Shown in pieces: positions 11,593 through 18,736 of a DNA stretch of 32,581 bases. The DNA comes from a virus. The notes below the pieces were generated by a model. It saw only the letters and a list, made by a program, of their open reading frames with translations, was not told the origin of the DNA and searched no databases. Each line of letters starts with the position of its first letter. The first letter of the stretch is position 1. The position numbers and the translations under genes were made by a program. The DNA is taken from positions 1 to 32,581 of IMG/VR virus record IMGVR_UViG_3300027896_000137, one strand, 5' to 3'.

Positions 11593-13382
11593 GCGAACAA
11601 AAGATTGTAAAATTTTTTAGGGCGGTAGTTCGGAATATCAATGAGGAAGAGCATACCGCAGAAGTTGTAATCTCAGGGGAACAACTTGACAGATACAAAG
11701 AGAGGGTGATGACATCTGCTTTTAAGAAAGCAATCCCTGAGTTTATGAAACATGCTGTGATGCTTTCTTCTCATGCCTATCGAGGTCTTCTCAATCAGAT
11801 AGGGGAATACACAAGTATCAAGATTGACAGCAAGAACAAAGAGATTGTTGCAAAACCTAAATGGTATGTGGGAGAAGGCAATCCTGAAGCTGATTGGGGA
11901 TGGAAACTCGCTCAGAAAGGGATGGCGGCGTTCAGCATCAGTTTTATTCCTCTGAAATATAAATCTTATTCATCTGAGGAGATGGATGAGAGCGGAGGCA
12001 GCTATCGGGACTATCTTGAGATTGATTTGCTTGAAGCAAGTCAGGTTCTCGTTCCTGCGTATGCCCCTGCACTTCAGAGAGACCTCAATTCTTCAGAAGA
12101 TGAAGACATGAAGAAATACTATGAGGAAGTTCTTCTTGTCATGGCAAAAGATTTGAAGCAAGAGGAAAAAGGTGTTATCCCTTACAGCAAAGAATCTCTC
12201 GCTCCGAAAGCTGACCCCTGGAATGCAGGCCCTGAAGTCAAAGCGGCGAGCGTTGATGATTTGAAAAGGATGTGTACTTGGTTCGGAGGGGACGGCACAA
12301 AGAAAGGCGATTACAAACTTCCCCATCATCTTCAGAAAGGCTTCTCGACTGTCTGGCGTGGAGTTGCAAATGCGGCGGCTCGTCTTCCTAACACTCAGAT
12401 TCCTGATCCTGACAAGAAAGGCTGTCAGGGACATCTCGCAAAGCATTACAACGAGTTCAAAGAGACTCCTCCCTGGCAAGACGCAGGAGGGAAACAGTGG
12501 GAGGAATACTGCAAACTGTATGCAGAGATTGAAAAGGCAGGAATTGAAGGCACTACAGTTTCGGATGACATTCTCGAACAGTTCAAAGAACTTGTCACCT
12601 CGATGTTCCCGATCATCGCTAATGAATGGGAATCTTTCTTCAAAGGTGATGTCGTAGAAGAAGAAGCGGCTCCTGAGGAAGAAGTCGTTGAAGATAGGGG
12701 ATGGGAAGAAACAGCGAATGAAATCCGTCATCGTCTTCAAGACCCTGCTCAGTTCTCAGCTTTTAGATATGGTTCTCTGAAGAAAGACAAGCCGAGAGTC
12801 TTTGCTATCTATGGAAAGAAGAAGTCTGATGAGAAATGGGCTATTCAAGCTTTGAGATTCCCGAAAGCTGATGGATGGACTATGTCTTCTGCCAAAGAGT
12901 GGATGAAAGCTCATTCCGACATCGGCAAGGATTTTGAGTGGCCTGACTATATTGCTGATTTTGATGATGCGGAGAAAGCAATGGAGTTCGAGTTTGACCC
13001 TGCCGCTTCCTTGACATTGTTCTTCAGGAAAGGGCTTGTTGAGGATGTGTTGACAACGATGAAAGAATTTATTGTTTTTGTGAAGACACTCGAAGCAAAA
13101 ATGAATGAAACTACGGAATTGTCCCCTTTGCCTGTAAGTTTCGTAGATAAAAAAGGATCAGAAGGGGAAAAAGTTCTTGACACGGACAAGGAACAGGGAG
13201 ATAATCAGAGTGAAGAAGATGTGGAACTCAAAGAAACCCTAAGTGAGGAGAAACTCGCAGAGATGAGGGCAATTTTAATGGGAACCGACAGTAACTCTGA
13301 CTCGAAGAAGATAAGAAAGATGTTTGATGACCTGGTTGTGGAATTAAGCGAAAAGTTCTCGGATCAGTCTAAACGGCAATGA
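11589..13382 (+). CDS. Multi-domain prohead protease (Peptidase S78-like)
   Basis: Residues 1-165 match the HK97-type prohead protease that matures the capsid: MLSSHAYR with His62, GMAAFSISFIP with Ser116 as likely nucleophile, and YLEIDLLEASQVLVPA with Glu149. The protein is 597 residues, about three times the usual 180-220. A second domain (about 195-297) has KLPHHLQKG...WRGVANAAARLPN...PDPDKKGCQGHLAKHYNEF, a module often fused to phage proteases. A third (about 369-445) has ETANEIRHRLQDP...YGKKKSDEKWAIQALRFPKADGWTMSSAKEWMKAH, known from other phage head proteins. The acidic helical C-terminus (480-597) could serve as built-in scaffold, since no separate scaffold gene is present. It overlaps the portal stop by ATGA and is followed by the capsid gene. 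Confidence 0.88.
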   Translation: MSEQKIVKFFRAVVRNINEEEHTAEVVISGEQLDRYKERVMTSAFKKAIPEFMKHAVMLSSHAYRGLLNQIGEYTSIKIDSKNKEIVAKPKWYVGEGNPEADWGWKLAQKGMAAFSISFIPLKYKSYSSEEMDESGGSYRDYLEIDLLEASQVLVPAYAPALQRDLNSSEDEDMKKYYEEVLLVMAKDLKQEEKGVIPYSKESLAPKADPWNAGPEVKAASVDDLKRMCTWFGGDGTKKGDYKLPHHLQKGFSTVWRGVANAAARLPNTQIPDPDKKGCQGHLAKHYNEFKETPPWQDAGGKQWEEYCKLYAEIEKAGIEGTTVSDDILEQFKELVTSMFPIIANEWESFFKGDVVEEEAAPEEEVVEDRGWEETANEIRHRLQDPAQFSAFRYGSLKKDKPRVFAIYGKKKSDEKWAIQALRFPKADGWTMSSAKEWMKAHSDIGKDFEWPDYIADFDDAEKAMEFEFDPAASLTLFFRKGLVEDVLTTMKEFIVFVKTLEAKMNETTELSPLPVSFVDKKGSEGEKVLDTDKEQGDNQSEEDVELKETLSEEKLAEMRAILMGTDSNSDSKKIRKMFDDLVVELSEKFSDQSKRQ

Positions 13383-13443
13383 TCCAAGAGAATGGCAGAG
13401 CTTAAAAACTATATTTTTACTAAACCTATAAGGAGGAATTAAA

Positions 13444-14658
13444 ATGTTAGAAGAATTGAAAAAGATGTTGGAGGAGCACAAGAAGTCTCTGCTTGAAACT
13501 TGGACTGCTGACAAGCAAGAGGAAATGAACAAGATTGCCGGCGTTGAGGCTCGTATAGCTCTGATTGAGGAACAAATCCGTCTCAGAATGTTTCCTCTAC
13601 CCGGTCTCGAAGATGAGAAGCAGAAATTCTCTCTTTTCAAGTCAATTCTCGCCATCAAAGCGAATGACTTCACTGAAGCAGGCTTTGAGAAGGAAGTTTT
13701 CGACAATATGCGGAAACAGAGGGCACTCGCAGGAACTTCAGGCGTCGGCGGGTATATCGTTCCCTTCCTGTACATTCCGGAACTCATTGAACTGCTAACG
13801 GCAGAATCAGTTGTTATGTCAATGGGTGCCACACAGATGACAGGTCTTCCTGGCTCTCCTGTGTACATTCCCCGGCAGTCAGCAGGTTCTACTGCATACT
13901 GGGTAGCTGAGAATACAGCTATCACGGCGTCTGATCCTGCATTCGAGCAGATTACACTTACTCCGAAGAAAGTCGCCGCTCTCGTGAAACTGTCCAACAC
14001 GCTGCTTCGCCTCTCGAATCCTTCTGCTGAAGCGATTGTGAATATGGACATTGCACGAAGTCTTGCCCTTGCGATTGATTATGCAGCACTCAGAGGCACT
14101 GGCCTGCTCGGTTCGCCGACTGGTATTGCTTCTACGAGTAACATCAACACGGTCGCTATCGGCGGTTCTGGCGGAGCTATCACTTTCGACCTTCTGATGG
14201 ATATGGAATATGAGCTTGCTGTTGACAACGCTCTACGTGGCAAACTTGGATTTGTCTTCCATCCGGCAATCAAACGGTCTCTGTTGAAGAAGAAAGTAGC
14301 CCAGTATTCTGGTCAGACAGACGGTTCTTACGTTGTTCAGCCCACGGCTCTGCTTCAAGGCCCTGGCGTTGAGCAGGTATTTCAGGTGTGGTTGAACTAT
14401 CCATACAAGATGTCCACTCAGCTTCCTATCAATCTAACGAAGGGCGGTTCCGGTGCTGTATGTACAGAAGTGTACTTCGGTAACTGGCAAGAACTGCTCA
14501 TCGGTCAGTGGGCAGGAATGGAAATTATGGCTTCTCAGGAAGCTTCAACGGCGTTTGAGTCAGACCAGACCTGGATTCGGATCCTTCAGGAAGTGGACAT
14601 TGCGGTTCGGCATCCTGCATCTTTCTGTCTTATCAATGACGCGGTCTACAACTCATAA
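13444..14658 (+). CDS. Major capsid protein (HK97 fold)
   Basis: The 404-residue shell protein shows the HK97 gp5-family layout. A charged coiled-coil delta region occupies about 1-50 (LEELKKMLEEHKKSLLETW). Then comes GTSGVGGYIVPFLYIPELIELL (about 99-120), the E-loop/spine region with PVYIPRQSAGSTAYWVAENTAI, and LTPKKVAALVKLSNTLLRLSNP. RSLALAIDYAALRGTGLLGSPTGI (about 203-226) is the most diagnostic stretch of the family. The C-terminal P/A-domain strands follow (GNWQELLIGQWAGMEI...). AAGGAGGAATTAAA precedes the start, the strongest ribosome site in the head module, fitting high expression. The delta region probably acts as a scaffold removed by the upstream protease; the cleavage site is not evident. 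Confidence 0.95.
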   Translation: MLEELKKMLEEHKKSLLETWTADKQEEMNKIAGVEARIALIEEQIRLRMFPLPGLEDEKQKFSLFKSILAIKANDFTEAGFEKEVFDNMRKQRALAGTSGVGGYIVPFLYIPELIELLTAESVVMSMGATQMTGLPGSPVYIPRQSAGSTAYWVAENTAITASDPAFEQITLTPKKVAALVKLSNTLLRLSNPSAEAIVNMDIARSLALAIDYAALRGTGLLGSPTGIASTSNINTVAIGGSGGAITFDLLMDMEYELAVDNALRGKLGFVFHPAIKRSLLKKKVAQYSGQTDGSYVVQPTALLQGPGVEQVFQVWLNYPYKMSTQLPINLTKGGSGAVCTEVYFGNWQELLIGQWAGMEIMASQEASTAFESDQTWIRILQEVDIAVRHPASFCLINDAVYNS

Positions 14659-14677
14659 ACCGAAAGGTGGCTAACTA

Positions 14678-14710
14678 ATGAGCAGGAGCATCTCACTCCT
14701 GCTCAAATAA
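14678..14710 (+). promoter_or_regulatory. 10-bp stem hairpin after the capsid gene, inside a 10-codon mini-frame
   Basis: TGAGCAGGAG (14679-14688) pairs perfectly with CTCCTGCTCA (14696-14705) around a 7-nt loop. No T-tract follows (AATAAAAACC), so it is not a classical terminator. The same bases form a ten-codon frame, ATG 14678 to TAA 14708-14710 (MSRSISLLLK), preceded by AAAGGTGG at 14664-14670. The position just after the highly expressed capsid gene suits an mRNA-stabilising hairpin or partial attenuator lowering downstream expression. Whether the mini-frame is translated cannot be told. Confidence 0.6.
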
Positions 14711-14732
14711 AAACCAAAGGAGGTTGTAGATT

Positions 14733-15152
14733 ATGAGAGAATTAGGAAAATCAGTAAAATGCTTGCAGGCACTCAAGCCCCAGACTATATCGGGTCAGAG
14801 TGTTGACATTGCAGGCTTCTCGATAGACAGGAAAGACTTTGACGGTGCGGTATTTACCACACACATCGGTGATGTGGCTGGTGCTCCTTCAAACTATTCT
14901 TCCGTATTTCGTATTCAGGACAGTGCGGACAATGCAACATTTGCGGATGTTGCAGGGTACACTTTCACAGTGTTTTCCGGTGCCGTCCCCGTTCCGAACT
15001 ATGCAATGAGCGGTGAAATCAATGTCGATTTGAGACCTCTCAACAGATACGTTCGGATTGTTTTGAAGAATAGTTTCAAAGACGGTTCTTCGCCGAATGT
15101 GTTCGTGAGTTCTGCGGTCGTACTTGGTGAACCAAAAGTTTATCCGGTATAA
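14733..15152 (+). CDS. Probable capsid decoration protein
   Basis: The 139-residue protein follows the capsid gene and reads as a beta-sandwich: TISGQSVDIAGFSIDRKDFDGAVFTTHIGD, then VFRIQDSADNATFADVAGY and a final NRYVRIVLKNSF strand. The 'QDSxDNxTFxDV' segment with a late 'RYVRIVxxxxF' is widespread in small proteins encoded directly after major capsid genes, some of which decorate the capsid surface. AAAGGAGGTTG at about 14716 gives a strong ribosome site. A head-stabilising or decoration role is inferred from fold type and position. Confidence 0.65.
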   Translation: MRELGKSVKCLQALKPQTISGQSVDIAGFSIDRKDFDGAVFTTHIGDVAGAPSNYSSVFRIQDSADNATFADVAGYTFTVFSGAVPVPNYAMSGEINVDLRPLNRYVRIVLKNSFKDGSSPNVFVSSAVVLGEPKVYPV

Positions 15153-15179
15153 ATTCTTTGAAAATGAAAGGGAGAGAGT

Positions 15180-15437
15180 ATGAAAGTACAGTTAAGGAAA
15201 GGTTATCCATTTAAGCACGGAAACATTATATATAAGGGAGGGGAATGGATTGATATACCTGAGTCCGTTTTCCTCTCTTATAAACAACTTTTTGAAGACC
15301 CTGTTGAGGAAAAGAAAGAAGAAGTTCCTATTCCTCAGGCAAGGGCTGTTCACGAAGGAGACGTTACGGATAGGTCAATGAAGTCTCCCGATTTGAGGGG
15401 CAAGAGGAAGAAAAATGAACCTGGCAAATCTGAGTGA
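15180..15437 (+). CDS. Small hypothetical head-module protein (85 residues)
   Basis: The short charged protein has a possible small beta domain at 1-35 (MKVQLRKGYPFKHGNIIYKGGEWIDIPES), followed by a Glu/Lys-rich disordered tail. The N-terminal pattern 'vxLxkgxxhxGxxYxxGdxIxvpe' resembles small proteins found between capsid and connector genes in many siphoviruses. AAAGGGAGAGAG just upstream is a clear ribosome site. It overlaps the next gene by 23 bases in another frame. Function unknown; a head-completion accessory role is suggested by position only. Confidence 0.55.
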   Translation: MKVQLRKGYPFKHGNIIYKGGEWIDIPESVFLSYKQLFEDPVEEKKEEVPIPQARAVHEGDVTDRSMKSPDLRGKRKKNEPGKSE

Positions 15438-15972
15438 TGTCAAGACATTTCTTGAGATAACAAAAGATGACCATGATGCTTTGCTCACATCCCTTCTCGT
15501 AAACATTTCAGAGAGAGTCGAGCTTTATCTGAATAGATGGTTAGAGAAGAAGGAAAGAACGGAGTATTTCAGAACAGGCAAGAGCAAGCACTTCCTTAAA
15601 GCTTATCCTATAGACTTGTCGTCTCCTATTACGGTAAATTGGGGAGGGTCACTGCAAACAAAAGACTCTGATTATTATGTGTGGGAAGATTTAGGTATTG
15701 TGGAATTTGCTTTTCAAACTACCCGAGTCCCTTCTCCGAAAGGAGTAGATATTACCTGCACAGGTGGCTATGCTTCAGTAAGTGACCTTCCTTCTCCTAT
15801 TCAGTTTGCAGTTGTCTTGCAAACGGCTTTCGTTTTCAAAAGACGAGCAGATTTGGGACTGCAATCAATCACGTTACCAAACGGAGGGATTTCAGTCAAC
15901 AACCCAACAAAGCTTCTGACTGAAGTTGAGGATATTCTTAGAAGCTACAGAAACTTTCCGAAGGAAAAGTAG
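15415..15972 (+). CDS. Head-tail connector protein (gp6-like)
   Basis: The 185-residue protein fits the HK97 gp6/SPP1 gp15-like adaptor that stacks under the portal ring. It opens with the family hallmark NLANLSDVKTFLEITKDDHDALLTSLLVNISERVELYLNRWL (a helical core, about 1-45). It then shows a beta hairpin with an ISSPITVxW-like strand (PIDLSSPITVNWGG), YYVWEDLGIVEF, DITCTGGYASVSDLPSPIQFAVVLQTAFVFKRR and a C-terminal helix. The length matches the family. Genes on both sides belong to the connector set. The assignment is firm at family level. Confidence 0.85.
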   Translation: MNLANLSDVKTFLEITKDDHDALLTSLLVNISERVELYLNRWLEKKERTEYFRTGKSKHFLKAYPIDLSSPITVNWGGSLQTKDSDYYVWEDLGIVEFAFQTTRVPSPKGVDITCTGGYASVSDLPSPIQFAVVLQTAFVFKRRADLGLQSITLPNGGISVNNPTKLLTEVEDILRSYRNFPKEK

Positions 15973-16629
15973 ATGCCTGAGATTATTGGAATAGCTGTCT
16001 TGAAAAAGACCTACACAGACAGCGTTAATAGGCTTTTTTCAAATGAGATATCCGAACGAAAAGCCATAATGAAAGAAGCTTTAGATTCAGTCCTCAAAGC
16101 TCAGACAGCAAAGATTAAGAAGCTTTATTTGTCCGGTCCTACAAGTGACCAGAGTATTACACAGAGGCGTTTTAGGAGTACAACTATTAAAGGGGAAACT
16201 CGTTGGTATTCTCAGGAAACCTCTCGTGGAGTGGAAGGTTCAATTTCTTTTGGAGAAGGGATTGATTATACCTCAATGCACATCAGACCTGATGCAGGCA
16301 ACATCACTGTAACAACAGGAGGGAGATTTACTATCCCGTTGCCTCATGTTAGAAATGCTGATGGCTCTTGGAAAGCTCCATATAAACCAGGAAATTTGAG
16401 ATACGTTCCTGGTTTGTTTAGAGGAGGGAAAGGTTTGAACAAAGACATCCTCTGGCAAAGAAGAGGAAAGACAGTGATACCGATGTTTGTCTTGAAAAAA
16501 CAAGTTACTTTCCCAAGTCGTGTTCCTATGGAAGACATCAGAATTGATGTTCGAGAGGATTTGAAAGCAGCGATGGACAAAGTTTTCACCGGTTTTGACT
16601 TTGGTTATGTGAGGTCTCAAAAACAATGA
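15973..16629 (+). CDS. Neck/tail-completion protein (HK97 gp10-like)
   Basis: The 218-residue basic protein sits exactly where siphoviruses encode the gp10-like joining or tail-completion protein. An N-terminal helical region (about 10-45) leads to LYLSGPTSDQSITQRRFRSTTIKGE, then beta-rich EGSISFGEGIDYTSMHIRPDAG. A late PMFVLKKQVTFPSRVPMEDI (about 175-194) is the part most typical of this group ('FxLxxxVxxPxRxF'). The TAG of the previous gene is followed directly by this ATG and its end overlaps the next by ATGA. Assignment rests on position plus the late motif. Confidence 0.7.
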   Translation: MPEIIGIAVLKKTYTDSVNRLFSNEISERKAIMKEALDSVLKAQTAKIKKLYLSGPTSDQSITQRRFRSTTIKGETRWYSQETSRGVEGSISFGEGIDYTSMHIRPDAGNITVTTGGRFTIPLPHVRNADGSWKAPYKPGNLRYVPGLFRGGKGLNKDILWQRRGKTVIPMFVLKKQVTFPSRVPMEDIRIDVREDLKAAMDKVFTGFDFGYVRSQKQ

Positions 16630-17039
16630 GTCACAGAACTGACATATTAGACAGGATTGAATCTTTATTGAGAGCAATCCCTGATATAAAAGACGTTGCA
16701 GTGAACAAATCAACACCAGTTGACATTGATACCATAGTCATGCCATATGTGTTTGTTTACTCCGGAGTTGAAACGAAGCTTAAAGATAACAGAGCAGTCA
16801 TCGGTTCTGAAACGTGGGATTGGGCTGTTATTCTTGAAGTGTGGGCGACAGAGGAAAATATGGAAGATTTGTTAGCAGAAATCCATGCCGCAATGTTTGC
16901 CGACGAAACTTTCGGAGGTTACGCTTCCTATTCAGAAAGAGTGGGAGTGGATATGTATGTGATTGATCCGACAAGAGCCCTTCAGTCGATGCTAATTACT
17001 TACTCTGTGATTTATCGACATGTTCAAGGGATCATGTAG
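16626..17039 (+). CDS. Tail terminator / minor tail protein U-like
   Basis: The 137-residue protein fits the tail terminator that caps the tail tube and joins it to the head. It starts with a helix, RTDILDRIESLLRAIPDIKDVAVN, followed by MPYVFVYSGVETKLKDN and WDWAVILEVWATEENMEDLLAEIHAAMF, and ends with PTRALQSMLITYSVIYRHVQG. This alternation, with a final 'xxxLxITYxVxYRH' strand, is common in gpU and gp37-like proteins. Its place between the neck protein and the tube protein is the expected one. Confidence 0.75.
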   Translation: MSHRTDILDRIESLLRAIPDIKDVAVNKSTPVDIDTIVMPYVFVYSGVETKLKDNRAVIGSETWDWAVILEVWATEENMEDLLAEIHAAMFADETFGGYASYSERVGVDMYVIDPTRALQSMLITYSVIYRHVQGIM

Positions 17040-17070
17040 AGAAGTAAATAAAGTTTAAGGAGGAACAAAA

Positions 17071-18051
17071 ATGGGACAGCAACAAGGAGCAAATGTAAAA
17101 TTAGTCTGTCAGTCAGAAACAACTTTTGGTCAGGTGCCGGGAACGTCTGATCCTTTGTACATAACCTTTGTGTCTGAATCTATCAGGCAGTCAAGAAATC
17201 TTGTCAGTTCAAAATCAATACGGCAAGATAGAAATCCAAACATGCCTGTGAGAGGTAATTTGGATGTTGCAGGTGACCTCACTTTTGAACTTGCATGGGC
17301 ACATGGGAGAATCTTGCGACACGCTCTCGGCAATTACACAGCCGTTTCGGGTTCAAGTATGTTTACTCATACAATGAGCATCGGAACTTCTCTGCCGATA
17401 GGTCTGACGATTGAAAAACAGTTTGCAGACCTCGCAACTGCTCAGTATTTCCAATACAGCGGTTTGAAAGTCAATTCTCTCAAGATGGCATTCAGTCCTG
17501 AAGGATTCATTGAATGTACTGCTTCGTTCATGGGCAAGAAAGAGACGGTAGCCGCTTCTTCTGCTTTCACATTACCGACAGACCTTGGTCATCAGCCCTG
17601 GGATGGTGTTTCTATTGTCATTCAAGAAGGGGCAGGAACGCCTACAACTCTTGCAGTATGCTCGAAGATTGATTTCTCTCTTGAAAACAACCTTGACGGT
17701 TCTTCTTATGTCATTGACAGCACAAGTCAGAGACATTCAATACCTGCAGGAACGGCTAAGGTTTCAGGAAATCTTACCGCTTTGTTTGAAGACGTTGTTC
17801 TCTATAACAAGGCTGTGAACTATACGGAAAGTCAAATCGTGATTACTCTTACGAGAGGAACAGGAGCAGGGACTACAGGTAATGAGAAGTTGACGATAAC
17901 AATCCCGGAACTCGTCTACAAACCTCAAGCACCTGTTACCCCCGGTCCACAAGGTGTAGTTGTTGACCTGCCTTTTGAGGCATACTATGACAATGCTTCT
18001 CAGGCAACGGCATTGCAGATGGTTCTTCTGTGCAACAGGAGTTACTTCTAA
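17071..18051 (+). CDS. Major tail tube protein
   Basis: The 326-residue protein forms stacked hexamers of the tail tube. The N-terminus (GANVKLVCQSETTFGQVPGTSD) and the region MPVRGNLDVAGDLTFELAWAHGRILRHALG match the Phage_tube_2-type family. LTIEKQFADLATAQYFQYSGLKVNSLKMAFSPEGFIECTASFMGKK (about 112-157) is its central signature: a domain where the residues after 'YSGlKVNSL' give the sandwich strands. AAGGAGGAACAAAA gives a strong ribosome site, as expected for an abundant protein. The chaperone and tape measure genes follow. Confidence 0.85.
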   Translation: MGQQQGANVKLVCQSETTFGQVPGTSDPLYITFVSESIRQSRNLVSSKSIRQDRNPNMPVRGNLDVAGDLTFELAWAHGRILRHALGNYTAVSGSSMFTHTMSIGTSLPIGLTIEKQFADLATAQYFQYSGLKVNSLKMAFSPEGFIECTASFMGKKETVAASSAFTLPTDLGHQPWDGVSIVIQEGAGTPTTLAVCSKIDFSLENNLDGSSYVIDSTSQRHSIPAGTAKVSGNLTALFEDVVLYNKAVNYTESQIVITLTRGTGAGTTGNEKLTITIPELVYKPQAPVTPGPQGVVVDLPFEAYYDNASQATALQMVLLCNRSYF

Positions 18052-18083
18052 CCAAAATTGAAAGAAAGGGAAAAGGCATTAAA

Positions 18084-18470
18084 ATGAGTGAATATTTGTA
18101 TCAGATAGGGGACAAAACTTATGTCCAAAAACCTCTTGTTTGGGGACAGACTAAACAGTTAATTGATTTGCTCAAGACTGTTAAAATTGAACCTCCTATA
18201 AGTGCCATGACGCTCCTAACTGCTCTCGGAGATAATCTTCCGGGAGCAGTTGCTATCATCATTTCTGAGCAAGGGAAGTCTTTGAAAGAAAAGAATCTGG
18301 TTTCCCTTGCTTCAGATTTTGAGGAATGTCCTCTTGAAGTGATAGTGCAGGTATTTGAAGATTTTTTCGCCTGCAACCCGACAGCATTGTATTTGGAAAA
18401 GGTGAAGACGCTGATCGGGAACGTCACAAAAGACATCGAGAAGACGATGGAAACTGGCTCGAAAGAGTAG
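18084..18470 (+). CDS. Tail assembly chaperone, gpG-like
   Basis: This 128-residue protein sits between the tube and tape measure genes, where lambda encodes gpG and gpGT. These chaperones coat the tape measure while the tail is built and are absent from virions. The start ATG 18084 is chosen because AAAAGG (18071-18076) lies seven bases upstream; an upstream in-frame ATG at 18030 lies inside the tube gene and has no such site. The sequence is a beta-then-helical domain: YLYQIGDKTYVQKPLVWGQTKQLIDLLKTV, then VIVQVFEDFFACNPTALYLEKVKTLIGNV. Codons 93-95 (GAT TTT TTC) form a slippery heptamer that leads to the T part. Confidence 0.82.
   Translation: MSEYLYQIGDKTYVQKPLVWGQTKQLIDLLKTVKIEPPISAMTLLTALGDNLPGAVAIIISEQGKSLKEKNLVSLASDFEECPLEVIVQVFEDFFACNPTALYLEKVKTLIGNVTKDIEKTMETGSKE
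18362..18368 (+). promoter_or_regulatory. Programmed -1 frameshift site TTTTTTC
   Basis: In the gpG frame the bases read GA-T TTT TTC, an exact X XXY YYZ heptamer. Slippage by -1 leaves both tRNAs well paired. The -1 frame is closed by TGA at 18356-18358, just before the site, and then stays open for 121 codons to TAG 18722-18724. The G/GT frameshift is a known conserved feature of siphovirus tails. No strong downstream hairpin is obvious. Confidence 0.8.
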
Positions 18471-18724
18471 CAGTTTTACTTGGTGCTGGTGACATAACAA
18501 AGAGGGATGATATTGTTTGGGGATTTACTCCCAAAGAGAGCAAGGCTTTTTTAGATGCAAAGCTTCGAGATGAACTATTCAGAGAGGCGGTTATTGCATT
18601 CCTCGTTCCCAGAGAGGAAGACCGTCCTCGACTTGAAGCTCATTATTGTGAAACCTGCCGAGTTGTAAAACCAAATGCAGACTGCTCCCAATGTGACAAG
18701 GGTAGTATAGGGAAAACTGAATAG
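18368..18724 (+). CDS. T part of the gpGT tail chaperone (made by -1 frameshift)
   Basis: This frame adds 118 residues to the first 95 of gpG, giving a 213-residue fusion. It contains no ATG, GTG or TTG codon, so it can hardly be translated on its own. It starts with a charged stretch (GKGEDADRERHKRHREDD), a likely linker. A helical domain follows (NWLERVAVLLGAGDITKRDDIVWGFTPKESKAFLDAKLRDELFREAVIAF). It ends in a four-cysteine ribbon, CETC and CSQC (fusion residues 189, 192, 201, 204). In lambda the T part binds the major tail protein and the G part the tape measure. The ribbon is unusual in that context and may bind zinc. Confidence 0.78.
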   Translation, partial: RLQPDSIVFGKGEDADRERHKRHREDDGNWLERVAVLLGAGDITKRDDIVWGFTPKESKAFLDAKLRDELFREAVIAFLVPREEDRPRLEAHYCETCRVVKPNADCSQCDKGSIGKTE

Positions 18725-18736
18725 AGGAACCAAAAG

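Noticed and set aside
12093-12740. Minus-strand 215-residue frame opposite the protease gene
   Set aside because: Fully antisense to a well-supported coding region, with no ribosome site or recognised motif.
14678-14710. Intrinsic terminator after the capsid gene
   Set aside because: The stem is perfect but no T-tract follows on either strand.
18030-18083. Upstream extension of the gpG-like gene to the ATG at 18030
   Set aside because: It lies inside the tube gene and the added residues look non-conserved; ATG 18084 has a better ribosome site.
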